Shown: positions 44,860-57,094 of the stretch, piece by piece
Layout of the letters: each line of letters begins with the position of its first letter
Position numbering within the stretch: position 1 is the first letter of the stretch
Source of the DNA: Tetragonia tetragonoides
Lineage: Eukaryota; Streptophyta; Magnoliopsida; Caryophyllales; Aizoaceae
Assembly (NCBI GenBank): GCA_038025085.1
Contig: CM076153.1
Location: 17,707,001 to 17,771,000 of the forward strand
DNA: 64,000 nucleotides
Direction of reading: 5' to 3'
Notes under the pieces: generated by a model
What the model was told of the DNA's origin: nothing
What the model saw: only the letters and a program-made list of their open reading frames with translations
Databases searched by the model: none
Translations under genes and position numbers: made by a program

Positions 44860-46379
44860 TGTAGGATGCCATATTTTTCTCCCCTCTTTTCCGCGTGCTT
44901 TACCCTCGGCCCTCCTTTCGGGGGTCGGGGTTTCCGGACAGCCTGGGAGAGTGCGTTGGGTGATCGAGTTTCGTGAATCTTTTAGTGTATATGCACATAG
45001 AGATTTTTGTACTAAGGACATGATTAAGATTGTCGGAAGTCGCCACCAAATTTTGAGGTAATTTGGAAACCTTGGAGATCAAGTCGATAGTCTAGAAAGA
45101 CGTCAACTCAACTCCTGTGCACCCCAATCCCTATTGGGGAAATTGACTTCATTAATGAGTTCGGGGGTGTAGGTACGAGCTAGGAAGGTGTTAGGCACCC
45201 AACTCGCCCGTTAACAACAACGACCTTTACTAATCGATTCAATATAATTATTAATGCTACGGTTCCATGCTTTAACTAATGGGTTTGAACAAGCATTATT
45301 ATTGTGATCACTTTTAACAATTTATCAAGTTACATGCTTTTATTGCTAAAACGATAAATATGCTAAAACTTGCAATTTAAAGGACAAATGCATAACTCAT
45401 CCACTAATCCACAACAATAAGCATAATTCATTCATAACAAAGCAATAAATAACAACATTAAAAATCATCATTCACCCAGAAACTTAGGCTTAATACAAAC
45501 CCTTTTGCTCAAAACGCGCCATGCTTGTACATATCATATAAACCAAAAACGTTAGTAATAACAAGCAAATAAAAATTATTGAAACCCTCAGGTTGGATTA
45601 CCTGGATGCTCACAATGAACTTATTGGGTTGTATTGCTTGAATTCATGCTCTTGATGAAGTATGAAGGTTTATTTTGTGGTGCTAGGGCTAATCCTAAAG
45701 AAGGAGTAGAATCAGAATTTATGGTTTATATATGAGAGAAAATGTTCAACCTTGAGATAGAAACTTCCAACCAACTCTCAAATTCCCAACCTCTTCAACT
45801 GAACCCTAAGGTTTGTTCATATAGAAGAGGGGGAGCTGCCAGGGTTTGGCACGGAAATCGAATGGGCCTCGAATTTTGCCGTTCGCGAGAAAGGGTCCAG
45901 GCGGCCAAACCTCTAGGACAAGCGGCCAAACCGGCAGGCCAAGCGGTCAAACCGCTTCACCTAGCGGCACAGCCGCTTGTCCTAGCGGCCACCGCTTGAG
46001 CCCAAGCGTGGCCGCTTGGACCTGGAGCGGTGTGCCTGCATAGGCGCCTAACATGATTTTCGTGCGGGGGAGGCTTTTCCGAGGGGGTCCACGTGGGATT
46101 GACTGAGCTTCCTTGTTTGACCAAGGGTTGACTCATGGGTTTGGGTTCCCTTTCGGGCCCTTAGGTTCAAAGAGGCCTATCTCTCAGTTTTAGACTCCAA
46201 TTGAGTTGAGTCCAACTGGTTTGGATCACCTGTACAAAAGGCTTCCACTGGTTAATTCAAATGAACTGGGCTAATCATCAGAGCAATTATTCTCACAACC
46301 CAAGTTCGAGCAAAATTCAATCCTTTCATCATCGGGTTTTTACAGGGACTTATTATAGACATAATTTTTGGTGCCTACA
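44860..46379 (-). repeat. 5' LTR of element B
   Basis: A 1520-bp repeat homologous to 9979-11523. GC-box array at about 46040-45890. The TATA region reads CTATATGA (45824-45817) versus TATATAAA in the 3' copy. CCAAT...ATTGG block at about 45115-45180. TSD CATAC follows at 46380-46384. Confidence 0.93.
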
Positions 46380-46989
46380 CATACTTTTGTTGATGAATCA
46401 TTGTTATTTCAGAAGTTTGTTTGATTTGTAAGCCTAAAAAGAAATTAAGCTCACCCATCATACTCATTTCAAATTCACTCATCATCAACTCAGAAAATTC
46501 TCTGCACAAAGATTGATTAGTTGCACCAAAAATTATATCATCAACATAGATTTGTACAACTAACAAACTTTCCCCCTTTGCCCATAGGAACAGGGTTGTG
46601 TCAACTTGTCCCCTTTGATAACCATTGTCCATTAAGAACTTTGACAGACGTTTATACCAAGCTCTAGGAGCTTGTTTCAAGCCATACAATGCTTTGTCAA
46701 GTTTATAGACATGGTCAGGGGACTCATTGCTTTCAAACCCAGCGGGTTGCTTCACATAGACTTCCTCTTTGAAGTACCCATTCAGAAAGGCACTTTTGAC
46801 ATCCATCTGTTGCAATTTGAAGTCCATATGAGCTGCAAACGCTAGCAGCATGCGTATTGCCTCAATTCTAGCAACATGGGCAAATGTCTCATCATAGTCA
46901 ATCCCCTCTTGCTGGTTGTAACCTTGAACGACCAGTCTAGCCTTGTTTCTAATCACAGTACCTGTCTCATCCAGTTTGTTCCTGGACAC
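46380..46989 (-). pseudogene. Copia element C: reverse transcriptase, N-terminal and central part
   Basis: Copia RT with ARLVVQGYNQQEGIDYDETF, QMDVKSAFLNGYF, LYGLKQAPRAWY and the catalytic YVDDIIFG. It ends at LGLQIKQ...IHQQKY, where element B (46379) cuts it; the continuation lies at 9978-9313. A TGA at about 47038 separates it from the integrase part. Confidence 0.92.
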
Positions 46990-47037
46990 CCATTTAGTTC
47001 CAATGATGGTCCTATTATCAGGTCTAGGAACAAGGTG

Positions 47038-48825
47038 TCAGACCTTGTTCCTTTCAAACTGGTTGAGTTCCTCTTGCATTGCAGCTATCCAATCAGCATC
47101 CTGCAAGGCTTCATGAATATTATGTGGTTCAACATAGGATAAGAAAGCAGAAAAAGCCATAAAGTTCTGCACAGAAGCTCTCGTTTGAATCCCTTTGTTT
47201 ATATCACTGATGATTTGATTCATGGGATGAGAGCTCTGATGTTTCCAAGACCTTGGATGGAAACCAAAACTTTCTGGATCATCTCTTTGTGGAGAGGGAA
47301 CAGGGTCCTCTCTTGTACTTTGATTTTGATCAACTCCTTCCTCTATGGGTGTTGTTCCCATATCAGGAGTATTAGTTCCCCCTAAGTCCATTGTGTGGAC
47401 TCTTGGAGGTGTAGACCCTGTTTCCTCCTTCACAACATTACCTGTTTCTTCTGAGAATTCTTCTTCTTCTTCCCTTTCTGGTGCAAGGCCAATTGGGAAG
47501 TCTTCTTTATCCTGCAGTAATGACTCAAGACCTGCATTAGATTCATCAAACACAACATGTACACTTTCCTCAACTTTTTGTGTTCTCTTGTTGAGGACCC
47601 TGTAAGCTTTGCTATGAGGAGCATAGCCTACAAAGACACCCTCATCACTCCTAGCATCAAACTTTCCCAGGTTATACTTTCCGTTGTTATGTACATAGCA
47701 CTTGCAACCGAAAGCTCTGAAGTGGGAAATATTTGGCTTTCTTCCTCTGAGTAATTCATAGGGTGTCTTTCTTTGAATGGGCCTTAGCATGGCACGATTT
47801 ATGATGCAGCAAGCTGTGATGGCAGCTTCTCCCCACATGTTCCTAGGAAGATCACTAGCTAGCAACAGGGTCCTAGCTACATCTTCCAGGGTCCTGTACT
47901 TCCTTTCAACTACCCCGTTCTGTTGGAGCGTCCTTGGGGCAGAGAAGTTGTGATCAATGTCATGTTGAGCACAGTAGTTTATGAATTTGTCATTCTCAAA
48001 CTCAGTGCCATGATCAGACCTTAGGGATAGTATATCAGCTCCAACCTGTTTCTGCATTCTGTTAGCAAAGATTTCAAACATATCAAAGGTTTCATCTTTG
48101 GAGACAAGCAACATGGTCCATGTGAATCTGGAATAGTCATCTACAATAACAAAAACATAATTTCTTCCTCCACGAGTTTTAACTCTCATAGGACCACAAA
48201 GATCCATGTGTAAGAGCTCAAGAGGTCGTGAAGTACTTACCATGTTCTTTGTCTTAAAGGAAGACTTTAACTGCTTACCTCTAGTACAAGCACCACATAA
48301 CTCATCACTTTTGAATTTTATTTTAGGTAAACCAATGACAAGGTTCTGTGATGCTAGCATGTTCAAGGTATTGAGACTTACATGTCCAAATCGTCTATGC
48401 CACAATGAGGCATCAGTTTCAATAGCACTGAGACATGTTAGAGAGTTACTGGAAAGCTTATTTACATCAACTTTGTAAACATTCTTGTGCCACTTTCCCT
48501 CTAGCACAACATTATTTGTCTTATGATTCGCAACTATGCAACTATTTGCAGTGAATAGGACATTGTTCCCTTTATCACATAGTTGTGAAACACTTAACAA
48601 ATTATGCTTCAAACCATCAACCAAGTAGACTTCATCTATGGAGTGTGTTAGTGACTTACCTACCATACCTATACCGACCACTTCCCCTGTTTGGTCGTCA
48701 CCAAAAGTCACACTTCCACCTTCATAGGCTGTGAGTGAAAGAAATACAGATTTTTCTCCTGTCATGTGCCTTGAACAGCCACTGTCCACATACCATGGCT
48801 TGCTCTCTTTCACTTTAGCCTGCAA
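47038..48825 (-). pseudogene. Copia element C: protease and integrase (595 open codons)
   Basis: Protease active site WYVDSGCSRHMTG. Then the GAG-pre-integrase motif LWHRRFGHVSLNTL with C..C (LCGACTRGKQ), and an integrase core with LHMDLCGPM, RSDHGTEFEN and NGVVERKYRT (D, D, E). Then the C-terminal FGCKCYVHNN and GVFVGYAPHSKAYRV, an acidic linker, and the RT entry (EALQDADWIAAMQEEL). A TGA, where Trp is expected, ends it just before RT. Confidence 0.93.
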
Positions 48826-48831
48826 TGAAAG

Positions 48832-50618
48832 TCACTTATTAGTTTTAGGAACCCACACTTGCTTGGGCTCCCTCTTCTCAGAATCAGTTTTAACTCTGTC
48901 TTTTCTCATCCAAACTTGCTTTACATGTTGCTTATTTTTGGCCACAGACCTAGATCTCTCCTGGCATTCATACCTATAGTGATCACCTTGTCCACAGTGC
49001 CAGCAAAGTCTGTTATACTTCAATCCAACATACTTGGTGTTGGGAGTCCAGTCATCCTTCTTAGATTTTCTTCCTAGACCATTTTTAAACCTATTGTGAT
49101 TATCATTTAGCCATTTTAAGGCTTGAGATGAGCTAGTCCATTTGTTAAGACTAACTAGTTCTTCTTGCACCTTATCCAACTTGCCTTTATAGTCCTTAGA
49201 TTTTTCAAGTTCCTTTTCCAAGTTAATCCTAAGAATTTCGCATTCAGATTTTAACTCATCTATGCCAGTTTCATCACACACATAAATAGGTTCTAATGTC
49301 TTAGTAACTTTTTTAGATAAATCAGTCTCAAGAGATAAACATTTACTTTCAAGGATAGACCTTGTTTCATCCATTTTGCATACTATTTCCTTGAGATCTT
49401 TATTTTCCTTTTTCAAGGTTTTTAACATTTTCTCGTAATTAATTTTGATCTCCAGCCGTTCACTTACATCTTCCTTTGAATCATTATAAGCATGCAAAAT
49501 GTTATCCTTTTCAATGTTTAGCCCCTCATACTGATCCATCATAGAAAGTACCATTTTAAGCAATTTATCTCTAGACCAAGCAACAATTTGACTTTTAATT
49601 TCAAGAATACCTACCTCTGCTTCTTCATCTTTAGAAGAGATTTCTGTTCTGGCCATAGTGCATAGATCCTCCACTTCATCTTCTGGATTATCATCCTCAT
49701 TGTCTGACCATCCAGCCAACATGCTCACGTACCTTGCTTCTCTTTTGGTGAACCTTTCTGTCTTTCTGGAGGAGGATGGATGCTATTCTGTCTGCATGTT
49801 CTCACTTGGCTCAGGACACTCGTTCTTGAAGTGACCAAGTCTTGAGCACTTGTGACACCTGATCTTGAATTTGTCAAAGTTCCCACCTCTTCCTGAATTT
49901 GACGAAGCTTGATTGAAGCTTCCCTTATTACCATACAAACAAACAAACTTCCTGGCAACAAGGCTTATCTCATCCTCATTTAGATCTAGGTCATCTTCAG
50001 GAAACTCGTCAACTTGGAAAGCAATCTCCTTTTCTCTCTTGATCTCATTAGATTTAACTTGTAACTCATGAGTCATTAAGTTACCAATTAATTCTTCAAC
50101 CTTCATGATGGTCAAATCCCTTGCCTCTTGAATAGTTGTTACTTTAGGTGTCCATGTGTTGTTTATTGGTAAACTTCTTAATAGTTTTCTAACAAATCTT
50201 CTTCATCAAAGGGTTTGCCAAGAGATTTAAGTTGATTTAGGATATTATTGAACCGAGCATACATGTCTTTGATAGTCTATATTGGCTCCATGCTAAACTA
50301 TTCATATTGCCTAATCAATATATCTATTTTAGATTGCTTTACCTGGGAGGTGCCTTCATACGTAGTTTCCAAGGTCTTCCAGATGCTTTGAGCAGTATCA
50401 CATCCTTGAATGCGATTTTATTCCTTAGCATCCACTCCACAGTGTAGGAGTTGGATAGCCTTAGCATTCTTCTCTATTTGCTTCATGTCAGTATTGGTCC
50501 ATTTTTCTGGAGGTTTGATGCTTTTCTTTCCTTCAGCATCCACTTGCTCTACAACCAGATCTCCATTCAGAGTTATTTGCCATAACTCATAGTCTAGAGC
50601 CTTGATGAAAATTTCCAT
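48832..50618 (-). pseudogene. Copia element C: gag (long, coiled-coil, two zinc knuckles)
   Basis: 50618-50418 has the gag N-terminal part (FIKALDYELWQITLNGD, LLHCGVDAKE). After breaks around 50400-50120, 50115-49783 continues with the first zinc knuckle CHKCSRLGHFKNEC. 49728-48832 has an acidic region, a predicted coiled coil of about 130 residues (YEKMLKTLKKENKDLKEIV..) and a second knuckle CWHCGQGDHYRYEC. A long gag with coiled coil is typical of SIRE-type elements. At least two frame breaks. Confidence 0.82.
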
Positions 50619-50753
50619 TATTCTCTTCCACCAGGAGTAAAATTCTACATTAAACAGTGGTGGATGGTTAGTGGGTTGTCATTCCCTCATCTCACTAGGT
50701 GCACTCATTTTTGCGGAAAAACTCAAGGTGTTAGCCTTTTAGTGAGCAACCTT

Positions 50754-50765
50754 GCTCTGATACCA
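50754..50765 (-). other. Primer-binding site of copia element C
   Basis: TGGTATCAGAGC on the - strand, the standard match to the 3' end of plant initiator-Met tRNA, two bases from the 5' LTR. Confidence 0.93.
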
Positions 50766-50767
50766 AC

Positions 50768-52224
50768 TGAAGAGTGCCTAAGTTACTCTAGAGGGGGGGT
50801 GAATAGAGTGACTCCAATTTCTCGCGTTTTGCAACTTGAGAACAGGGTAGGGAACAACGTTATCGACATTGTTCCTATGCAGTAGACTAAAATAGAATGT
50901 ATATAACACAAGGCTTTTTTCACGTGGAAAACCTCCTAGGCTCAGTAGGAGTAAAAACCACGAACCAGTTACTTGAGATTTTGTCACACTACTTATCTTA
51001 TAACTAGAGCCAAAATCAGGATACAGCACAGTACCCTAATACCACCAAACACCGTCACTGATGTGTTGCCTATCTCTCCAAGTCACACACTGACCTGAGA
51101 GAAACTCTACACTCGTTACTGAGCTAGAGCTCTTACAAATAACCAGATTGTTTGTCCTATTACACGCTTCAGCACTAAGCAAAATAAGACCACAAAAACC
51201 TATTATGCAATGACCAATCTAACCAACGACTCAAACTGACCAGGACAGATAACAGGGTTCAACGTTGTTCTTTGTGGGTACTGGACGTATCTGGTTTGGA
51301 CGAATGAACGCTTTGCACAACTGATTCTGAACTCAATAGTGCACTCATAGCTTAACCCTACAACTGAGCCTATCAGGCGCCTTATATAGGCAGGCCAAAC
51401 GAGCTCAGTCCAATTATGTTAAATCTCTTCAGAATATAAATGATAAGATTTACCAAAAGATAGGATAGAGTTTAAGTAAAGATCAAATACCTTTCCTTAA
51501 CTCAACCTGTGAGATAAAATCCGTCCAAATACTTTAACAGAAAATCTTGGCCAGCTAGCAAGTGATTTATCAGAATATAATCTCTAAAAGATAATTAGAA
51601 ATATTCCAATAGATAATTCACTTACTTAACAATATAAACTTGGCCATTAAGTAAAATACTTTTTCAAGATAATATCTTTTCAAAATAAAATACTTTTCTG
51701 TTTAAAATACGACTTTGCAATATTCATTTTCCCAAAATAAATTATATTTCTTCAGAAGAATATTTGTGTGAATATCTAAAAAGATAATACACAAAATATT
51801 TGTAGAATTAATAAATATGATATTATGCAAACTCGTCCAGATACACAGTTTAGAAGGAACAGGGTCTAACTAGTTGTTCCCCTTTGGTTCATTCACGCTG
51901 CAGTGCAGGTCATAGAGAACAGGGTTCACAAGAATGCTCCCATGTACTCATAGACGCACGCACTCAGTCCTACAACCTTGTTCCCTTGTCATGATCAATT
52001 TAGACTCTTGCTAACTAGTCAAGCATAGTACATAAAGACTAATGACAAATGCACTTAACTACATTACATTGTCTTCATGTCTTGTTAGGATCCAAGCATA
52101 TTCATGAGCAATCATGCTTTGAGCATTATCTCTTCTTACATCCTTAAGTCAACCTGCCATCATAGTTAGTTCACACATAGATAAGGACACTTTGTTTGTT
52201 ATCATCAAAACCAGGAACCCAACA
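50768..52224 (-). repeat. 5' LTR of copia element C
   Basis: A 1457-bp LTR. On the - strand it begins TGTTGGGTTCCTGG at 52224 and ends GGCACTCTTCA at 50768, next to the primer site. The start is like other SIRE/Maximus LTRs. The word gaacagggt recurs several times in it (about 50838, 51854, 51917). A TATATAAG word (read on the - strand) lies near 51386. The partner LTR lies outside the window. Confidence 0.85.
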
Positions 52225-52229
52225 TAACT

Positions 52230-52870
52230 GTTAAAGGGGTTTGGTTTCTCTAGTGAATTTAGGAACTGGTGATGAAGTGTCTCACTACTACCAGTTTTTC
52301 TATATCCTTAAATGGAGGTATGCATGGTTTTTCCAAGGGAGGCAAGAGTCTTTGTCAAGGGGATCATATCTCTCCCCTCATGTTTGTCCTGGTCATGGAA
52401 TATCTGACTAGAACACTCAAGCTAGTCAGTGAGCTACCTGATTTCATATTCTATCCAATGTGTAAAGATTTCAGGTTAACAAGCTTGTGTTTTGCTGATG
52501 TTTTGATGATTTTCTGTACGTGTCACATAAACTCAGTAAAGAGAATAATAGAAGTTTTTTTTATCGCTTCTCGAGTGTTTCTGGATTGTGTGCCAATCAA
52601 TTGAGATCTAGTTGTATGTGAATGATGTTGATATTTCCATAAAAGAAAAAATCAAGGAAAACACAGGGTTTTGGAAGGGGGGATTACCCATGAGATATCT
52701 TGGGATGCCATTAGCACCTACCAATTGGACTAAGGTAGAATGTCAATTCTTATTAGATAAGATCACATCTGGCGTTAGTGTTGGAGCACTAGGCACCTCT
52801 CCTACATGGGAAAATGTCTGTTGATAAACTCTGTTTTGCTTGCAACTTATGTAAATTGGACATCAATTTT
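52230..52870 (+). pseudogene. LINE (L1-type) reverse transcriptase fragment
   Basis: Degenerate + strand frame. RT motifs: TTTSFSISLNGG.HGF, LCQGDHISPLMFVLVMEYL, LTSLCFAD (the D-D motif, FADD, is now FADV), and after a stop FWKGGLPMRYLGMPLAPTNW and LINSVLLATYVNWTSIFLLP. Plant L1 elements have exactly this order. It is bordered left by the copia LTR and right by element H; it continues at 62117. Confidence 0.85.
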
Positions 52871-53624
52871 CCTGCTGTAACAGCCACCAAAATTACGACC
52901 ATTAATTAGAGATTATACTTGTGAGTTACCAAAAATCGAGATTGTCTTTGACCAAATTGATTTAAAGTTTAAGCATGTAAAGATTCCATCCCGGTTTAGA
53001 CAACAAATGTTCCTTTTCATGCATTAGAGAAACATTGATCAATCGAGCTTATGTTGAGTCCTGAGTGTAACTAAAAGAAACCCTATGAAAATCAAATGAG
53101 AGAAATCTAAACCATGGCTTATATAACCAGCCTAATTGTTCATCGCTCGTATTTTTGTTTGTGATTAATGAACGCCATATACTTAGAACCAAGCTAATAT
53201 TCAATTGTCATATGATTATCTCTCACAATTTTGGAGTACAATTCTAAGAAAACTACTAGAAGACCATTAGAAACCTTTTTGAAGGTTAGAACCTATTTGC
53301 TTATCGTTATTCCGAGTTTGATTTGAGACATGTTTCTTTATGATTAAGGCACTATCTCTCTGAGACAATGCCACCACTTCACAAAGCCATGTTTCTAATG
53401 TGGTATTAAAACCAATCTGTGCCCCGATATCAAAGGATATCATCTTAGAAGAGCCACACAATTCAAGCACATTGAAATGATATTAAGAGTATGAAGATAA
53501 TTTGAACTTTGCTACCTCAATGGTGCCTTATGGGCTAAGCAATGGATAACCTTCACTTTATTTGATCTTATCCTCATTATGTATGTTTGATCCTATCCAA
53601 TAAGGATAAGAATGAGAGCCTATT

Positions 53625-53715
53625 GCCAAGCAAGCTCCTTACTTTACACAAGCCAGTAAGCCACTTATAAGCTGATGCAGTAGTCATGCATTCGACCTCT
53701 GTTGTAGGTAAGATT
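53625..53715 (-). pseudogene. Possible copia RNase H scrap inside H
   Basis: Read on the - strand, one frame gives LPTTEVECMTTASAYKWLTGL, close to the LSTTEAEYMA... motif of copia RNase H. The match is short and has no intact surroundings, so it could be chance. Confidence 0.35.
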
Positions 53716-53954
53716 TATTGTTCTTATCCTTTAAGTTAGAGTCCAATACTTTTATCCAAGCTACCATGTCATGTGACTTAGCCTGGTGTATGAGAATAAG
53801 CCCAAGTGATGCTCCATTAGCAAAGACAACTAGCATTACACAACACCACAAACTAGTTCTAGCAACAGCAGCTCATGTACTTGTTATGATTGGAGAATCG
53901 TTTCCTATGCTCCATAACCCAGACCTGTAGATGTATTTGATCATAATGAGACAT

Positions 53955-55528
53955 TGGTAAGTGTCATTATACGTACTAAATTAAACCTTATTTCTACCAC
54001 CTAAATATAAATGACAAATAATATAGGGCAAATAAGGATCGATCCCTCTAGGAGATAGTGTAATTTCTAATTCGAAAGCCTAAACTACTATACAATATTC
54101 ACAATAATTGGGGGGTTTTTAATGAGTGATTTCTAAACTTAAGGAACTAAATTAACTAATACTAGTAGTAACCTATCAATCAAGCACCACAGTAATAAGC
54201 AAAAATACCCTCAGAATACTTTCGTTCTCAACTAATTTAATCATGGTAGCTTGGATAAAAGTATTGGACTCCTAGTAACGGAACCTCCCTATCTTTCCGT
54301 ACTTATAATCAATCTTGAACTAAGCCGAAATTGACTCTAAACTAATTTAATCATGTCAAATATATCGCAACTTACAAAGATTAAACTAGAAGCATTAATC
54401 TTTAGAAAGACATCAATTACCCTGTCAAAAGTTAGCACATAAATGCTAAAGTTCCAATAGATCAAAATACATCACTAGCCTAAATCTTACCATATCGCGG
54501 GTTCAACTTATACTAGCACCACTTATATTGCATAATTCAAACTAAGTCGAACCACACAATTAGTAAAAGCTAACAATTTATAACAAGAGAGATAACACGT
54601 CAAGTATAAACTGTAACTTGGAATTAAAATCTGATGTAATCTGAATACCACTAAAACTAGAAATTATCAAAGTAAATTCAACCCTCGTTGAATGAGTTCA
54701 AAACCAATACTGAAAATAAAAAACTCTAAGGACATAAGATAATAAGTAAAATCTGAAATTGCTAAAGGAATCAAATTGGGAAGAGAAGAACTTATGAATT
54801 ATAACTGAGAACGTTTCATTTGCTTCAGATTCGACTCCTTGGACAGGTTCTGATTCTCTATCCCTTGGTTGTATAGACTAAGCTTCACTTCAAGGCTGTC
54901 TTCAACTTCCAATTGACCCTTTCGCTCCTCTCGATCTCACAAACGCTCAAGTGTTTGTCTCGCAAATCTGAATTGTGGGTTGCTTGGATTTGGGTTGAGG
55001 GCTGAAACTAAGCCTTTATACTAGCCAAACCGTAACCGTTTAGGAATTGGGATAGAGTTTGTTCCCTTGAAATACTGAAGAAGATGGAACCGATTGGCTA
55101 TCCTCAATTCCCTGGTAGTATACGACATCTTCAATTGGAGGGGAGATGAAGTCCGAGTTGGTGTAGGACTGTTGTGCTGCTCGTTGCTCTGTGTCGTTGC
55201 ACTGAGTGTTTGGTGATGTTCTGCCTCTCTTTCTTTTCTGTTTACTTGCCAGTGTAAAGGGTATGCAATAGAGAGAACATACTTTGGCTGGAATTATTTG
55301 TAGGTCACGTGATAATGGACTTTAGCTCACATAATAAGACATCTATGATTTGATCAAACCTACATAATAAAAAGAATAAGAAAATTAAGTCATAAAACTA
55401 TTAAAATAAGAAAACGGAATCCCATAAGGCAAAATATAAAAACCATTGTAATGCTAATAAAATATGCTTAAAAACAACCTAAGTAACTAAATATAAGGGA
55501 ATAAACATATCAAATACAGCGCTTATTA
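53955..55528 (-). repeat. 3' LTR of element G
   Basis: A 1574-bp repeat. In element orientation it starts TAATAAGCGC (the expected TGATAAGTGC has a T-A change at the edge) and ends ACACTTACCA. It contains a 30-bp segment (54242-54271) absent from the other LTR and identical, inverted, to 53739-53768 in the flanking element H. Confidence 0.82.
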
Positions 55529-55545
55529 AATTCCCCCGCACTTAG
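55529..55545 (-). other. Polypurine tract of element G
   Basis: Read leftward: CTAAGTGCGGGGGAATT, directly before the 3' LTR. Typical of plant Gypsy-type elements. Confidence 0.65.
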
Positions 55546-57094
55546 GTCTTTGTCGCCCTCGACTAAAGTAAAACAAAACTAAGAACTAAACTAGACAATG
55601 CAAATGCGACCTATCCACTTGCTATCAACTCAAAACAGTGAACAGTGATAGCAAGAAAAGTGAACAGACCAAAACAATTTTTTTCTTTTTTATTTCAAAA
55701 CAGACAGAAATATAAACTACTCAATGAACCTCTAGCACAATTAACAGAACATATAGATACATACACAAAATAAACAACGACCTAGATCAAGGACTATCTT
55801 GAACATTTCTTTTGATAAGACAATCTGCAATGAAAAACTAAATAAACATAATAGGTCCCTCACAAGTCATGTGTTTATTTTCATGTGTTTAAGGGGTACC
55901 AATGTAGCACTCAATTCAACCTCTTTGAAGAAATACTACCATAAACTTGCTTGTCCATCTCATCTCTATTGCTAGATCATATGCAAAACATAAATCAAGA
56001 GTACTTTCATTAAGGTTGTAATGGGGCTAGGGTGAAAACGCGGCATATATATTGCTAATTTGTAGTCCAATATAGCATTAGGCAGGGGTCTGCTTTTGAT
56101 TATTTTTACCTGAAACTTTGGTAATATTTTGTCACTATTATGATTTTGTGAAGTTATGAGTTTATTTATCTTTCAAAAAATGTGTAGGATTAATAATGTC
56201 GATTAGTAATCGTGAATGAATGCGTTGCAAATATAACTTATTTACTGAGTACCGAAAATGAGTGAAGGAGTTTCTTGATTTTGCCCTTTCACAAGTTAGA
56301 GGACAGAAGCATCTGTCAATCCTTTCTAACCTGTAAGCGTACCTTTCTTCCCTGTGCTCCTTAAACAAGTCTTAACACTTTTTCAGACTCATGACAACCA
56401 CCATGAAGTGATATAGTCACGGCTGAAGGGTACCAACTTACCAAAAACTCAAAGGAATAAAAATCACCTTGAAACAAAAAAGTACAAAAGTTCTGACCTG
56501 ATTGTCTATATTCTGTAAATCATGCTTCTTCGTAATCATTATCAATTGAAATACCTCAACAGAGGATGATTATGTCTGTAACATCAAGTCTGTAGTAGAA
56601 CCACCTGACATACAAAATGTGCATAAATAAGATCAATACTCTAATTTCACACTGTTTTCTGACCTGTTGTTTTGTCCAAGTCTTAAACTTGTTTTTGAGG
56701 CTTACTAACTAGTTGGCTTAACTCTTAGTATGTAATGGGCGATCTAGATTTGATTTTGTTTTATAGTCATCATGGCTTACCTATGGTGCTTTACAATATA
56801 AGCCTAAACACATTATATATGTTGTTTAGGCTAAGAGTAAAAGGAATGTCAATAGTCGCTCATATCAAGATGCTAGTCATACTATTGGGACACAAAGTTT
56901 TGCTCAAGCTGCATATGAAATGGTAGGCGTCGCATAATTATATCGTATGTGTGTATTCCGTGCTAAATTAATGGTTCGATTGGAATATTTTGTGTAATCA
57001 AAATAAAAGGAAGTTAGGGACTACCTTATGGTGTCATAAGACGAACATATTCTGTTGTTAGACTAATTTGTTTTCTTTTTTTTTGTGACTGAAG
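55546..57094. other. Interior of element G, no recognised gene
   Basis: AT-rich sequence with short ORFs only (68 codons at 56368-56162, 63 codons at 56735-56926). None resembles a known family. There is no zinc knuckle, RT or integrase motif. Confidence 0.55.

Larger units (their letters stand above)
9979..46379 (-). mobile_element. Element B: Tat-type Ty3/Gypsy retrotransposon (about 18.6 kb without insert)
   Basis: LTRs at 9979-11523 (3') and 44860-46379 (5') are homologous and in the same orientation. Both outer flanks carry CATAC (9974-9978 and 46380-46384), a perfect TSD inside the copia RT gene of C. In element orientation: 5' LTR, primer site, leader with minisatellite, gag-pol (43529-36745), a region with antisense DUF7745-type and PMD genes, tandem repeats, polypurine tract, 3' LTR. 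Element A is inserted at 18438/36269. B and A are related but distinct families, differing clearly in the LTRs and the antisense proteins. All coding parts of B are broken. Confidence 0.93.
7964..52224 (-). mobile_element. Element C: SIRE/Maximus-type Ty1/Copia retrotransposon, interrupted
   Basis: Orientation is minus. From right to left: 5' LTR (50768-52224), primer site for initiator-Met tRNA (50765-50754), gag (50618-48832), protease-integrase (48825-47038), RT (46989-46380), then element B inserted, then RT C-terminus and RNase H (9978-9313), spacer, and an env-like ORF (from 8599) cut by element F at 7958. The 3' LTR lies outside the window. Length, long gag with coiled coil, extra 3' ORF and LTR termini fit the SIRE lineage. 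The five bases right of the 5' LTR (taact, 52225-52229) should be its TSD. Confidence 0.85.

Noticed and set aside
50800..52224. Host gene promoter or exon near the copia LTR
   Set aside because: LTR ends, primer site and LINE sequence on the far side explain the region fully.
53267..53470. 67-codon - strand ORF in element H
   Set aside because: No recognisable motif, no conservation to compare with, in degenerate sequence.
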